A DNA stretch of 64,000 nucleotides from Alloboseaceae bacterium BT-24-1 (GTDB taxonomy: Bacteria; Pseudomonadota; Alphaproteobacteria; Rhizobiales; Beijerinckiaceae): the NCBI GenBank assembly GCA_025846845.1, contig JAOYTL010000012.1, positions 186,001 to 250,000 of the forward strand, given 5' to 3'. The notes beneath the pieces were generated by a model, which worked only from the letters and a program-made list of their open reading frames with translations, did no database searches and was not told the DNA's origin. Each line of letters begins with the position of its first letter. Position 1 is the first letter of the stretch. The position numbers and the translations under genes were made by a program. Below are positions 9,649 through 18,066 of this stretch, in pieces.

Positions 9649-10536
9649 TCAGACCCTCTCGATATGGTGGCGGCCGAACAGGCCGTGCGGCTTGAGCAGG
9701 AGCGTCACCAGGATGATCACGGCGGCGACGACGTCGCGGGAGCCGCCGCCGACGAGCGGATCGAGCACGCCGGTGGCGAGGCTCTCGGCGACGCCCACGA
9801 TGACGCCGGCGATCAGCACGCCTGGGATCGAGTCGAGGCCGCCAAGGATCGCGATGGCGAGCGCCTTGATCAGCAGGAGCGAGAGCGACCAGTCGACGCC
9901 CTGCGTGCTGCCCCAGAGCACGCCGGCGGCGGTGGCGGAGACGGCGGCGAGCCCCCAGGCTACGGCGATCGCGCGCTCGACCCTGATGCCGACCGACCAG
10001 GACGCGGTCTGGTCGTCAGCGACGGCGCGCATCACCACGCCGAAGCGCGAGTTGAAGAAGAACAGCGAGAGCAGGATCAGCAGCAGCGAGATCGAGCCGC
10101 CGATCATCGTCGCCCGGTTGAGCAGGAGTTCGCCGACGAAGAGCGGCTGCTGCGGCATGCCGATGTCGAGGCGCTTGACCGCCGCGCCGAAGACGCCGGG
10201 AAGGATGCCGCGCAGCATGATCTCGACGCCGAGCGTCAGCATGATCGTCATGATCACCGGCTGGCCGATCATCCGGCGCAGCGCGATGCGCTCCATCAGC
10301 AGGCCGAAGCCGAACATGATGACGAGCGCTGCCGGGATCGCCAGCCAGATCGGCACGCCGACCAGGGTGGCGAGCGCCCAGGTGACGTAGCCGCCGGTCA
10401 TGGCGATCGCGCCCTGGGCGAGATTGGCGGTGCCGGAGGTCTTGTAGATCAGCACGATGCCGAGCGAGACCAGCGCGTACATCAGGCCGACGAAGACGCC
10501 GTTGGTCGAGAGTTCCGCAAGCAGGATCCAGTCCAT
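9649..10536 (-). CDS. Branched-chain-type ABC transporter permease, LivH family
   Basis: A 295-aa inner-membrane permease. The segment GLMYALVSLGIVLIYKTSGTANLAQGAIAM is the typical LivH N-terminal region, and ALAIAILGGLDSIPGVLIAG is the cytoplasmic coupling region. The ATG at 10536 has a GGAGG site, which rules out the 25-codon upstream extension that runs into a palindromic repeat. A 217-base gap with two inverted hairpins separates it from the upstream ligase gene, so it may have its own expression level although it lies in the same operon. Confidence 0.92.
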   Translation of the reverse strand: MDWILLAELSTNGVFVGLMYALVSLGIVLIYKTSGTANLAQGAIAMTGGYVTWALATLVGVPIWLAIPAALVIMFGFGLLMERIALRRMIGQPVIMTIMLTLGVEIMLRGILPGVFGAAVKRLDIGMPQQPLFVGELLLNRATMIGGSISLLLILLSLFFFNSRFGVVMRAVADDQTASWSVGIRVERAIAVAWGLAAVSATAAGVLWGSTQGVDWSLSLLLIKALAIAILGGLDSIPGVLIAGVIVGVAESLATGVLDPLVGGGSRDVVAAVIILVTLLLKPHGLFGRHHIERV

Positions 10537-10570
10537 CAGGGATTCCTCCGCGAGAGGCGCGCAGGCAGAA

Positions 10571-10717
10571 CCCCTCCCCCTTGTGGGGAGGGGAAGGGGT
10601 GGGGGGCGCAAAGTCGGAGCAAGTTCGCCGGGAAAGTAGCCGGTCCACTCCTACGAGCAGCCTTGCACCCGGTCGTTCGCCCCCCATCCCCATACCCTTC
10701 CCCACAAGGGGGAAGGG
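10571..10717. repeat. Pair of inverted REP-like hairpins inside the liv operon
   Basis: Hairpin one is CCCCTCCCC (10571-10579) with GGGGAGGGG (10585-10593), loop CTTGT. Hairpin two is CCCTTCCCC (10695-10703) with GGGGAAGGG (10709-10717), loop ACAAG. The second loop is the reverse complement of the first, so the two units are inverted copies about 100 bases apart, like a REP pair (REPIN/BIME). The same arrangement occurs at 24950-25108. Confidence 0.7.
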
Positions 10718-10753
10718 AGGAGCCAAGACGATCAGCGTTGCTCAGAGGGATCA

Positions 10754-12706
10754 TCAGGCGACGACCTCACTGATCCTGAGCGTCCGCCGGATCACGCCGT
10801 GCTCGCCGTTCTCATAGGTGATGATGGCCTCGAACACGCTCTCCTCGAGCCCGCCATAGAGCGCCGCGATCAGCGAGGCGTAGGTGGTCTCGATCGTGTT
10901 GCGGCGCAGCTTGCGGGTGCGGGTGATTTCGCCGTCGTCGGCGTCGAAGTCCTTGTGCAGGTTGACGAAGCGGCGGATGCGCAGGCCGTCCGGCTGCGTG
11001 CCGTTGACGTGCCTGACCACCTGGCCGATCAGCCCCTGCACCTCGGCTCCCTGCGAAAGCTCGGCATAGGAGGTGTAGGAGATGCCGCGCTCCTCGGCCC
11101 AATGGCCGACCGCGTCGAAATCGATGCAGATAATCGCGGTGAGCTCACCGCGCCCGGCACCGATCACCGCGACATTGCGGATATAGGGGCTGAACTTCAG
11201 CCGGTTCTCGATGAAGTTCGGGATGTAGCGCTCGCCCGAGGCGGTGCGCACGACTTCGCTGACGCGGCCGAGCACGACGAGCTGGCCGTCCTCGTCGATG
11301 CGCCCGGCATCGCCGGTGTGCAGCCAGCCATCGACCAGCGCCTTGGCGCTGCTCTGCGGGTCATCATAGTAGCCGTCGACCACCGAGGTGGAGCGCACCA
11401 GGATCTCGCCGCTCTCGTCGATGCGGATCTCGCTGCCCTCCATAGGGCGGCCGACCGTGTGCAGCTTGACCTGCCCCTCGGTCTGCGCCGCCGTCAGCGC
11501 GCAGGTCTCGGTCTGGCCGTAAAACTGCTTGAGCTTGATGCCGAGCGCCCGGAAGAACAGGAAGGTGTCCTCGCCCAGCGCCTCGCCGCCAGTGAAGGCG
11601 CGCTCGGCCCGGCCCAGTCCGAGATGGTCGCGCAGCGGCGCATAGACCAGCGCGTTGCCGACCGCGTCGAGCAGCTTCTCCTTCAGCGTCAGCATACCAC
11701 CGGCAAGGCGCTTGCGCTCGAAGGCGACGGCGCGCTCCATCGTGGTCTCGAAGAGCCAGCGCTTGAACGGCGTCGAATTCTTCATGCCGACCTGGACGCG
11801 CGTCAGCATCTGGTCCCAGGCGCGCGGCGCGGCGAGATAGAAGGTCGGCGAGACCTCGCGCAGGTCGCGCATCACCGTCTCCTGGCGCTCGGGGATGTTG
11901 ATCGTCGCCGCCATCATCATGCCGGCGCCCAGCGTGAAGACGAAGTCGCCGACCCAGGCCGTGGGCAGATAGGCGTAGAGCTCCTCGTGCTGGTGGAAAT
12001 AGCCGCTACGGCCGGCATTGAGCAGGCCGCCGGTGACGTTGCGATGGCGCAGCGGGATGCCCTTGGGCAGACCGGTCGTGCCGGAGGAGTGCAGCAGCAC
12101 GGAGATGTCGTCGGCCTGCGGCGTCTGGACGAAGCGCGCGAGGAGCTCCGGCTCGCGCGCCAATCGCTCGCGCCCCTTCGCCACGAGAGCATCGAGCGAC
12201 ATCAGTCCGGGCAGATCGTAGCCGTCGAGCCCGCGCTCGTCGTCGTAGAGGATGGTGGCGACGCGCCCGGTCGCCGCCCTGAGCTCCAGCAACTTGTCGA
12301 CCTGCTCCTGATCCTCGGCGATGCCAACGGGCGGCGCCCCATGCAGGGTCGCGGCGATCAGCTCTTCCAGCGGCACATCCGGAAAGACCGGCGACGGGAA
12401 GGCCCGCAGCATGTTGGCGGCGAGCATGGCGTAGTAGAGCCGCGGGCGGTTGTCGCCGATCACGGTCATCGCGGCGCCGGCAACCAGCCCGGCCTCTTCC
12501 AAACCGGCCGCCATGGCGGCGATCTCGTCGAAGACCTCGCGCCAGTTCTGCTCCTGCCAGATGCCGTAGCGCCGCTCACGGAAGGCGACGCGGTCGCCGA
12601 ACTCGGCGGCGTTGCGGGCGAGCGCGGCGATCAAGGTCGCCGGCGTGCCATCCGCTGCGACGGGCCAACGCCCGCTGTCACGGTCGATGCCGAGCGCCGC
12701 CATCAT
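10754..12706 (-). CDS. Long-chain-fatty-acid-CoA ligase-like AMP-binding enzyme (FadD class)
   Basis: A 650-aa acyl-adenylate/acyl-CoA synthetase. The ATP-binding loop LLHSSGTTGLPKGIPL, the adenine motif FYGQTETCA and the late TGDAGRIDEDGQLVVLGR motif are all present, so it should convert a free acid to acyl-CoA. The start at 12706 overlaps the LivG stop by four bases (ATGA), indicating translational coupling. A much longer upstream open frame is the antisense-like shadow of livG. Ligase genes of this kind placed between livG and livH recur in acid-uptake clusters of Proteobacteria, where import and activation are coupled. Confidence 0.9.
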   Translation of the reverse strand: MMAALGIDRDSGRWPVAADGTPATLIAALARNAAEFGDRVAFRERRYGIWQEQNWREVFDEIAAMAAGLEEAGLVAGAAMTVIGDNRPRLYYAMLAANMLRAFPSPVFPDVPLEELIAATLHGAPPVGIAEDQEQVDKLLELRAATGRVATILYDDERGLDGYDLPGLMSLDALVAKGRERLAREPELLARFVQTPQADDISVLLHSSGTTGLPKGIPLRHRNVTGGLLNAGRSGYFHQHEELYAYLPTAWVGDFVFTLGAGMMMAATINIPERQETVMRDLREVSPTFYLAAPRAWDQMLTRVQVGMKNSTPFKRWLFETTMERAVAFERKRLAGGMLTLKEKLLDAVGNALVYAPLRDHLGLGRAERAFTGGEALGEDTFLFFRALGIKLKQFYGQTETCALTAAQTEGQVKLHTVGRPMEGSEIRIDESGEILVRSTSVVDGYYDDPQSSAKALVDGWLHTGDAGRIDEDGQLVVLGRVSEVVRTASGERYIPNFIENRLKFSPYIRNVAVIGAGRGELTAIICIDFDAVGHWAEERGISYTSYAELSQGAEVQGLIGQVVRHVNGTQPDGLRIRRFVNLHKDFDADDGEITRTRKLRRNTIETTYASLIAALYGGLEESVFEAIITYENGEHGVIRRTLRISEVVA

Positions 12707-13542
12707 GCCGCGCTCCCCGCCTGATGGCGCTTGGCGGCGCGTTCGCCGAGATAGGCGCTGACCACGCTCGGATGCGAGATCGCCGCCTGCGGCTCGCCCT
12801 CCGAGATCACCTCGCCATAGCTCAGCACGACGACGCGGTCGCAGATCGAGGTGACCACGTCCATATGGTGCTCGATGATCAGGATGGTGACGCCGCGCGC
12901 TTCCTGCGCATCGAGGATGAAACGGGCGATGTATTCCTTCTCTTCCTGGTTCATGCCGGCCATGGGCTCGTCCAGGATGAGGAGGCGTGGCTCGGCGACG
13001 AGGGCTCGCGCCAGCTCGACGCGCTTCTGCAGGCCGAGCGGAATGACCTCGACCGGTTCGTCGCGAATGTCCTGGAGCTGCATGAACTCGATGACTTCTT
13101 CGACGACCCGGCGATGGGCCAGCTCCTCGCGTTCCGCCCACCACCAGTAGAACAAGGCCCCGAGCGCGCTCGGCTTCATGTGGGTGTGGCGGCCGATCAG
13201 GATGTTGTCGAGAACGCTCATGCCCTTGAACAGAGCGAGATTCTGGAAGGTGCGGGCGACGCCGCGAGCGGCGATGCGATGCGGCTTCAGCGCGGTGATG
13301 TCCTCGCCGAACAGGGTCACCTGCCCGGCATTGGGCGGGTAGAAGCCGGTGATCACGTTGACCATCGTCGTTTTGCCCGAACCGTTCGGGCCGACAAGGC
13401 CGAGAATTTCGCCCTTGCGGACGTCGAGAGAAACGCCCTTCAGCGCACGCAGGCCGCCGAAGCTGCGCTCGATCCCGGTACAGGAGAGCGCAACGGGAGC
13501 GTCGGCCACGCTCGCCACAGGATGATATTGAGCGTCATTCAT
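12703..13542 (-). CDS. Branched-chain-type ABC transporter ATP-binding protein, LivG family
   Basis: First gene of the leftward operon; 279 aa. Walker A GPNGSGKTT is at residues 51-59, and Walker B is LLILDEPMAGM with the LivG-typical AGM extension. The signature region reads PLGLQKRVELARAL, a variant of LSGGQ. The ATG at 13542 (MNDAQYHPVASV) lacks a strong ribosome site; an upstream start at 13593 is possible but adds non-family sequence. The promoter and a palindromic operator lie about 170-190 bases upstream. Confidence 0.91.
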   Translation of the reverse strand: MNDAQYHPVASVADAPVALSCTGIERSFGGLRALKGVSLDVRKGEILGLVGPNGSGKTTMVNVITGFYPPNAGQVTLFGEDITALKPHRIAARGVARTFQNLALFKGMSVLDNILIGRHTHMKPSALGALFYWWWAEREELAHRRVVEEVIEFMQLQDIRDEPVEVIPLGLQKRVELARALVAEPRLLILDEPMAGMNQEEKEYIARFILDAQEARGVTILIIEHHMDVVTSICDRVVVLSYGEVISEGEPQAAISHPSVVSAYLGERAAKRHQAGSAA

Positions 13543-13707
13543 CCGAAGCGCCCGCCATCCGGACGCTGCAGCCGACGATCGCTGCCACAGCATTGACGGG
13601 TACCCGGCGCACGCGCGGCACCGCCGGATGAACGGCGTCTTCTCCCACGATGTCCTCCCCGCCTGCGCTGGTTTGTTGTCTGTGTAAGCGTCAGCTCGAT
13701 GCAGCTA

Positions 13708-13735
13708 ATGAATACAATTCATCTTGTGCTGTCAA
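13708..13735 (-). promoter_or_regulatory. Promoter and palindromic operator of the liv/ligase operon
   Basis: A perfect inverted repeat ATGAAT-ACA-ATTCAT occupies 13708-13722. On the minus strand a consensus -35 box TTGACA (13730-13735) lies 7 bases before it, so the palindrome falls in the spacer and -10 region. The same palindrome recurs at three other promoters around the TetR gene, which makes it the probable TetR operator. A repressor bound here would block RNA polymerase. Confidence 0.6.
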
Positions 13736-13840
13736 CTCTTCCGGGACCGGCGCCAACGCCATCGGCAGCTGGGATTTTTCGCACCGTCAGCCCCGTCAAC
13801 ACACCATCATGCGCCCGGGCAAGCGACCAATGAACCGGGC

Positions 13841-14803
13841 TCAGCCGACCGCCTCGACAGCAGCCCGGCATGACAGGCGCGACGCGCCGGCCAGGGCCGC
13901 CTCGTATTCATCGGCCAGCCGCTGGCAGAGCTCGCCCGCATCGGGCAAATCGTGGATCGCGCCGACGCCCTGCCCCGCCGCCCAGATGTCGCGCCAGGCC
14001 TTGGCTTCGGCCGCGCCGAAATCATAGCTCGCGGGCTTGCTGAGATCGTCGGGATCGCGCCCTGCCGCGACGATACTCGGGCGCAGGAAATTGCCGTGCA
14101 CGCCGCTGATGGCAGGGGTGTAGACGATATCGGCGGCGGAAGCGCCGAGCAGCATGCCCCGCAGCGCCTCCGGCGCCAGGCTCTCTTGCGTCGCCATGAA
14201 ACGGGTGCCGAGATAGGCCATGTCGGCGCCCGCCATCATGGCGGCGGCGACCTGCGCGCCATTGCTCAGCGCCCCGCCAAGCACCAGCGTGCCGTCGAAG
14301 ATGCGCCGGATATCGGCCAGCGCCGCGAAGGGGTTGAGCGGTCCGGCATGACCGCCGGCGCCGGCCGAGACGGCGATCAACCCGTCGACGCCGGCGTCGG
14401 CCGCCTTGGCCGCGAAGGCGAGCGTCGTCACGTCGTGGAAGACGAGACCGCCATAGCCCTGCACCGCCCGAATCAGGTCGCGATTGAGGCCGAGCGAGGT
14501 GACGACCAGCGGCACCTTGCGGTCGACGACGACGGCAAGATCGGCGTCCAGCCGCGGATTGCTGCGATGAGCCACGAGATTGACGCCGAACGGCGCCGTG
14601 TCGCCCTTGCCATCGAGCCGTCCAGCGATCTCGTCGAGCCAATCGGCGAAGCCTGCCGTGGTGCGCTGGTTGAGCGCCGGAAAGCTGCCGACGACGCCGT
14701 TGCGGCAGCAGGAGACGACGAGGTCCGGCCCCGAGATCAGGAACATCGGCGCGGCGATGACCGGAACGCGCAGACGTCCGGCAAAGGCGACAGGCAACGG
14801 CAT
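13841..14803 (-). CDS. Nitronate monooxygenase / 2-nitropropane dioxygenase-family FMN enzyme
   Basis: A 320-aa TIM-barrel flavoprotein of the NMO family, beginning VPVIAAPMFLISGPDLV. The phosphate-binding region GLIAVSAGAGGHAGPLNPFA holds the conserved AGGH with the active-site His, and GGALSNGAQVAAAMMAGADMAYLGTRF is the FMN-phosphate site. The ATG at 14803 has GGGAGGG just upstream; the open frame extends 92 codons further but overlaps the TetR gene. In acyl-CoA clusters, family members may act on flavin-dependent oxidation or enoyl reduction steps rather than on nitronates; the substrate is open. Confidence 0.88.
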   Translation of the reverse strand: MPLPVAFAGRLRVPVIAAPMFLISGPDLVVSCCRNGVVGSFPALNQRTTAGFADWLDEIAGRLDGKGDTAPFGVNLVAHRSNPRLDADLAVVVDRKVPLVVTSLGLNRDLIRAVQGYGGLVFHDVTTLAFAAKAADAGVDGLIAVSAGAGGHAGPLNPFAALADIRRIFDGTLVLGGALSNGAQVAAAMMAGADMAYLGTRFMATQESLAPEALRGMLLGASAADIVYTPAISGVHGNFLRPSIVAAGRDPDDLSKPASYDFGAAEAKAWRDIWAAGQGVGAIHDLPDAGELCQRLADEYEAALAGASRLSCRAAVEAVG

Positions 14804-14898
14804 GATCCCTCCCCCTACAGAAAGCGCCCAACTCCGCACGAGCGCCCATCCTGCAAGACGCCGCTTGCGGTCACGCTCTTGCCTGGAATGCGGCGATG

Positions 14899-14913
14899 AT
14901 GAATGATATTTAT
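14899..14913. promoter_or_regulatory. Palindromic operator between NMO and TetR genes
   Basis: ATGAAT-GAT-ATTTAT differs by one base from the perfect palindrome at 13708-13722. It lies in the divergent region between the NMO gene (start 14803, leftward) and the TetR gene (start 14997, rightward), a standard place for a TetR autoregulatory site. Confidence 0.55.
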
Positions 14914-14996
14914 TAGTGCCGCCGTCCCATCCGGACGCGCCGGCGACCGTAAAGCGACCGCCGCGCTCCCGCGCTTCGTGTCGGCAAGGATCATCG

Positions 14997-15728
14997 ATGG
15001 CACCCCGCAGCGCCCTGAAGCGACAGGTCAACCGGCTCCCGCCCGAGCGCCGCATCTCCGACATCATGGCCGCGGCCAAGCAGGTCTTCGCCGAGAAGGG
15101 TTACAACGACGCGCTGATCACCGACATCGCGCTGCGCGCCGGCGTGGTCGAGGGCAGCATCTACCGCTTCTTCGCCAACAAGCGCGAACTTTTGGTCAAG
15201 GTCGTCGAGCACTGGTTCGAGGAGCTGCTGCAGGAGGATGCCGAGCAGTTCGCCGCCGTGCGCGGCAGCTGGAACCAGATCCGTTTCCTCGTCTACAACC
15301 ACCTCACCTCGATCCGCCGCGATCCGGCGCTGTCGCGATTGATGTTCCAGGAAATCCGCCCTGCCCCGGACTATCGCGGCTCGCGCCTGTTCGATCTCAA
15401 CCGCGCCTACACCCATCGCCTCGTCGACGTGGTCAAGGCGGGCATCGCCTCGGGCGAGCTGCGCCCCGACACCTCGCCGAGCCTGGTGCGCGACCTGGTC
15501 TTCGGCTGCATCGAGCACCGGACCTGGACCTTCCTGCGCGGCGAGGGCGACTACGACCCGGCCGAGACGGCGGAAGCGATCACCAATCTGGTTTATCGCG
15601 GCGTCGCGCTCGACGAACCGACCTCGCCGATGGAGAGCGTGGTCGCCCGGCTGGAGACGGCGACGGCCCGGCTCGAAGCCGCGGCCGGGATCGCCCCGGC
15701 GAAGCCCAATTCCCCTGGGCCGCGCTGA
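14997..15728 (+). CDS. TetR/AcrR family transcriptional regulator
   Basis: A 243-aa regulator. The helix-turn-helix lies in the N-terminal 60 residues: AAAKQVFAEKGYNDALITDIALRAGVVEGSIYRFFANKREL is the classic TetR DNA-binding domain, with GSIYRFF as the recognition-helix end. The remainder should bind a small ligand, probably an acyl-CoA given the neighbours. ATG 14997 is preceded by AAGGA at 14986-14990. It is surrounded by the acyl-CoA genes and by four copies of one palindrome, so it is very likely the local repressor; AtuR and LiuR-type control of acyl-CoA clusters is the known precedent. Confidence 0.9.
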   Translation: MAPRSALKRQVNRLPPERRISDIMAAAKQVFAEKGYNDALITDIALRAGVVEGSIYRFFANKRELLVKVVEHWFEELLQEDAEQFAAVRGSWNQIRFLVYNHLTSIRRDPALSRLMFQEIRPAPDYRGSRLFDLNRAYTHRLVDVVKAGIASGELRPDTSPSLVRDLVFGCIEHRTWTFLRGEGDYDPAETAEAITNLVYRGVALDEPTSPMESVVARLETATARLEAAAGIAPAKPNSPGPR

Positions 15729-15730
15729 GC

Positions 15731-16615
15731 TCACGCTCCGCCCTGCCCGTTGCCCGGACCGTCGAAGAAACCCGGGCGCGGGATCGTCCAGGTCTCGCCC
15801 CAGAGCTGGCCGCCACCGGCGACGTTGATCACCTCGCCGGTGACGTAAGTCGCGGCCGGCCCGCAAAGATAGGCGCAGGCCTCGGCGACCTCCCAGGTCG
15901 TCGCGGTGCGCATCATCGGGTTGGAGCGCGGATAGGCCTTGACCACCTGCGGATCGTAGACGCGCCAGCCCGGCGTCTCGATCGCGCCCGGCGCAATGCA
16001 GTTCACCCGGATGTCGAGCGGCGCCCATTCCACCGCCAGCGCCTGTGTCAGCCCGACCACGCCGGCGCGCGCCGCGATCGTATGGGCGACGCCGTGCAGC
16101 CCTTGCCGCGTCACCACCACGATCGAGACGATGCTGCCCGGCCGCTTCGCATCGCGCCAGCGCCGGGCGGCCTCCTGCATCATGTACCAGGTGCCGTTGA
16201 GGTTGGTGTCGACGACGGCGTTCCAGCCCTTTGTCGAGAAGTCGATCGCCGCCTGCGGGAACTGGCCGCCGGCGCTGTTGACGAGGATGTCGATGCCGCC
16301 GAATTCGGCCGCGATCCAGTCGTGCAGCGCCGTGATCGTCGCGGGATCGCGAACATTCACCGTCTTCGCAGCCGCCTGCAGTCCGGCGGCGCGCATCGCC
16401 TGCGCGGCCGCCTCCAGCTTGCCCTCGTCGCGCCCGGCGATGATCACCTGCGCGCCGAGCCGGCCGAGCAGCCAGGCGGTGGCGCGGCCGATACCGCCAG
16501 CGCCGCCGGAGATCAGGACGGTTTTGCCGGCGAAAGCGTCCGGCCCGTAGACCGTCGGCAGCACGGCGAGATCGGCATCCTCCAGCCCGAGTTCGCGGGA
16601 CTCGGCCTCAGCCAT
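15731..16615 (-). CDS. SDR oxidoreductase of the PECR/DECR (enoyl-CoA reductase) type
   Basis: A 294-aa Rossmann-fold protein with NADP(H)-binding SGGAGGIGRATA near residue 37 and NSAGGQFP further on. The usual Tyr-x3-Lys is absent: the corresponding segment is VAHTIAARAGVVGL followed by LAVEWAPLDIRVNCIAPG. This matches peroxisomal trans-2-enoyl-CoA reductase and 2,4-dienoyl-CoA reductases, which also replace the Tyr. A role in reducing or saturating an enoyl-CoA is therefore likelier than alcohol oxidation. The start overlaps the acyl-CoA dehydrogenase stop by 8 bases, so they are cotranscribed. Confidence 0.85.
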   Translation of the reverse strand: MAEAESRELGLEDADLAVLPTVYGPDAFAGKTVLISGGAGGIGRATAWLLGRLGAQVIIAGRDEGKLEAAAQAMRAAGLQAAAKTVNVRDPATITALHDWIAAEFGGIDILVNSAGGQFPQAAIDFSTKGWNAVVDTNLNGTWYMMQEAARRWRDAKRPGSIVSIVVVTRQGLHGVAHTIAARAGVVGLTQALAVEWAPLDIRVNCIAPGAIETPGWRVYDPQVVKAYPRSNPMMRTATTWEVAEACAYLCGPAATYVTGEVINVAGGGQLWGETWTIPRPGFFDGPGNGQGGA

Positions 16616-17819
16616 GGCGCTCCATCCCTTTCAGCAGCTCGCCGGCGATGATCATCTTGCGGACTTCGGTGGTGCCGGCGCCGATCTCAAGCAGCTTGGT
16701 GCTGCGGAAGAGCCGGTTGATCTCCGCTTCCCAGATATAGCCGGCGCCGCCATGGACCTGCACGGCCTTGTCGAGCACATCATGGCAGGCCTGCGCCGCA
16801 TACATCACCGAGGCCGCGGTCAGACGGTGGATGTCGCCGCGCCCGCCGCCGCCGACTTCGAGCGGGGCCGCCTCGGCCAGCGTTCGGTAGCTGAAGCTGC
16901 GCATGGTCTCGACCAGCACATACATCTCGGCCAGCATCGACTGGACCATCTGGAAGGAGCCGATCGGCTTGCCGAACTGCTTGCGCGTCTTGGCGTAGTC
17001 GATCGAGAGCTCGAGCGCGCGCTCGGCGACACCGAGGCAGAGCGGCGAGATCATCGCGCGCTCGAGATCGAGCCCGCTCATCACGATGGCGACGCCCTGA
17101 TTCTCGGCTCCGACCAGATTGGCGGCCGGGACGCGGCAATCCTCGAACAGCAGTTCGCCGGTCGGACTGCCGCGATAGCCCATCTTGGTCAGCTTCTGCG
17201 CCACCTTGAAGCCGGGGAAATCCTTCTCGACGATGAAGGCGGAGATACCGTGCGCGCCGCGCTCCCTGTCGGTCTTGGCGTAGACCAGCAGCACGTCGGC
17301 GACCGGGCCGTTGGTGATGTAGATCTTGCTGCCGTTGAGGATGTAGTGATCGCCGTCGCGGCGCGCCGTGGTCCGCATCGAACCGAGCGCGTCGGATCCC
17401 GCCCCCGGCTCGGTCAGGCCGAGCGCGCCGACGGTTTTCCCCGAGCAGAGATCCGGCAGGTATCGGCGCCGCTGCTCCTCATTGCCGTTGCGATAGATGT
17501 TGTTGGCGCAGAGGTTGTCGTGGGCGACGACCGAGAGCGCCATGGCGTGGTTCCAGCGGCTGAAGCCCTGCAGGACGAGCCCGGCCTGAAGCAGGTCGAG
17601 CCCGGCTCCGCCATATTGCTCGGGGATCGTCGCGCCGAGAAAGCCGCTGGCGCCGATCTTGCGGAACCCCTCCTCCGGCCACCACTCCTCGTCGTCCATG
17701 CGCTGCGACAGCGGATAGAGCTCGGCGCGGGCATAGCGGTCGGCACCGTCGAGGATGGCGGTCTGCTCCTCGTCGAGGCCGAAGGCATTGGCGCGGTTGC
17801 TACCGTTCACAGCATTCAC
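16608..17819 (-). CDS. Acyl-CoA dehydrogenase, isovaleryl/citronellyl-CoA dehydrogenase type
   Basis: FAD enzyme that introduces a 2,3 double bond into an acyl-CoA and passes electrons to ETF; 403 aa. Family motifs are ALGLTEPGAGSDALGSMRT, YITNGPVADVLLVYAKT and the C-terminal VQVHGGAGYIWEAEINRLFRSTK. The base is most likely the Glu in SGLDLERAMIS, the position used by isovaleryl-CoA dehydrogenases; the C-terminal position has IGAGTTEVRK instead of the YEGT seen in short/medium-chain enzymes. GTG at 17819 is chosen because a strong GGAGG lies 7-10 bases before it; an in-frame start at 17843 lacks this. Confidence 0.9.
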   Translation of the reverse strand: MNAVNGSNRANAFGLDEEQTAILDGADRYARAELYPLSQRMDDEEWWPEEGFRKIGASGFLGATIPEQYGGAGLDLLQAGLVLQGFSRWNHAMALSVVAHDNLCANNIYRNGNEEQRRRYLPDLCSGKTVGALGLTEPGAGSDALGSMRTTARRDGDHYILNGSKIYITNGPVADVLLVYAKTDRERGAHGISAFIVEKDFPGFKVAQKLTKMGYRGSPTGELLFEDCRVPAANLVGAENQGVAIVMSGLDLERAMISPLCLGVAERALELSIDYAKTRKQFGKPIGSFQMVQSMLAEMYVLVETMRSFSYRTLAEAAPLEVGGGGRGDIHRLTAASVMYAAQACHDVLDKAVQVHGGAGYIWEAEINRLFRSTKLLEIGAGTTEVRKMIIAGELLKGMERHG

Positions 17820-17885
17820 GTCGATCTCCTCCCTCGCCCTCACGCAGCAGCGCAGGCAGCGAGCCGTTCGGCTCGATTGATCTTA

Positions 17886-17922
17886 TTGAGTGTATTTCAT
17901 CAGTGGCGACCGCGACTGTCAA
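17886..17922 (-). promoter_or_regulatory. Promoter with degenerate operator, acyl-CoA dehydrogenase operon
   Basis: On the minus strand a TTGACA box (17917-17922) precedes, after 16 bases, the sequence ATGAAA-TAC-ACTCAA (17886-17900). This is a weaker match (9 of 12 arm positions) to the palindrome seen upstream of the liv operon, and it would cover the -10 region. It drives the acyl-CoA dehydrogenase and reductase genes. Confidence 0.45.
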
Positions 17923-17994
17923 CGCGAGCCTGTGCGGCAAAATCGAACAATCCGTTTGCGTGCCATTCGGCATACTCTTACCGCTGCTCGACTA

Positions 17995-18021
17995 TTGACA
18001 CAGCAAATGAATTGAAATCAT
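17995..18021 (+). promoter_or_regulatory. Promoter and operator of the enoyl-CoA hydratase/carboxylase operon
   Basis: A consensus -35 box TTGACA (17995-18000) is followed after 6 bases by ATGAAT-TGA-AATCAT (18007-18021), one arm base off the perfect palindrome. The geometry is nearly the same as at the liv operon promoter (7 bases there). The wider match AAATGA...TCATTT (18005-18023) shares the same centre. A TetR repressor sitting here would block the rightward operon beginning at 18067. Confidence 0.6.
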
Positions 18022-18066
18022 TTACTGCTCAAAGGCTCCCTCAGCGAGCCGCGCAGGGATGGAACC

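Noticed and set aside
10799..12724. A 641-codon open frame opposite the FadD-like ligase
   Set aside because: Composition and lack of any family motif mark it as the complement of the ligase gene, which has clear ATP-binding motifs.
14903..16651. A 582-codon frame overlapping the TetR gene and the reductase
   Set aside because: The TetR frame has a perfect HTH; this frame is low-complexity Arg/Pro/Ala sequence.
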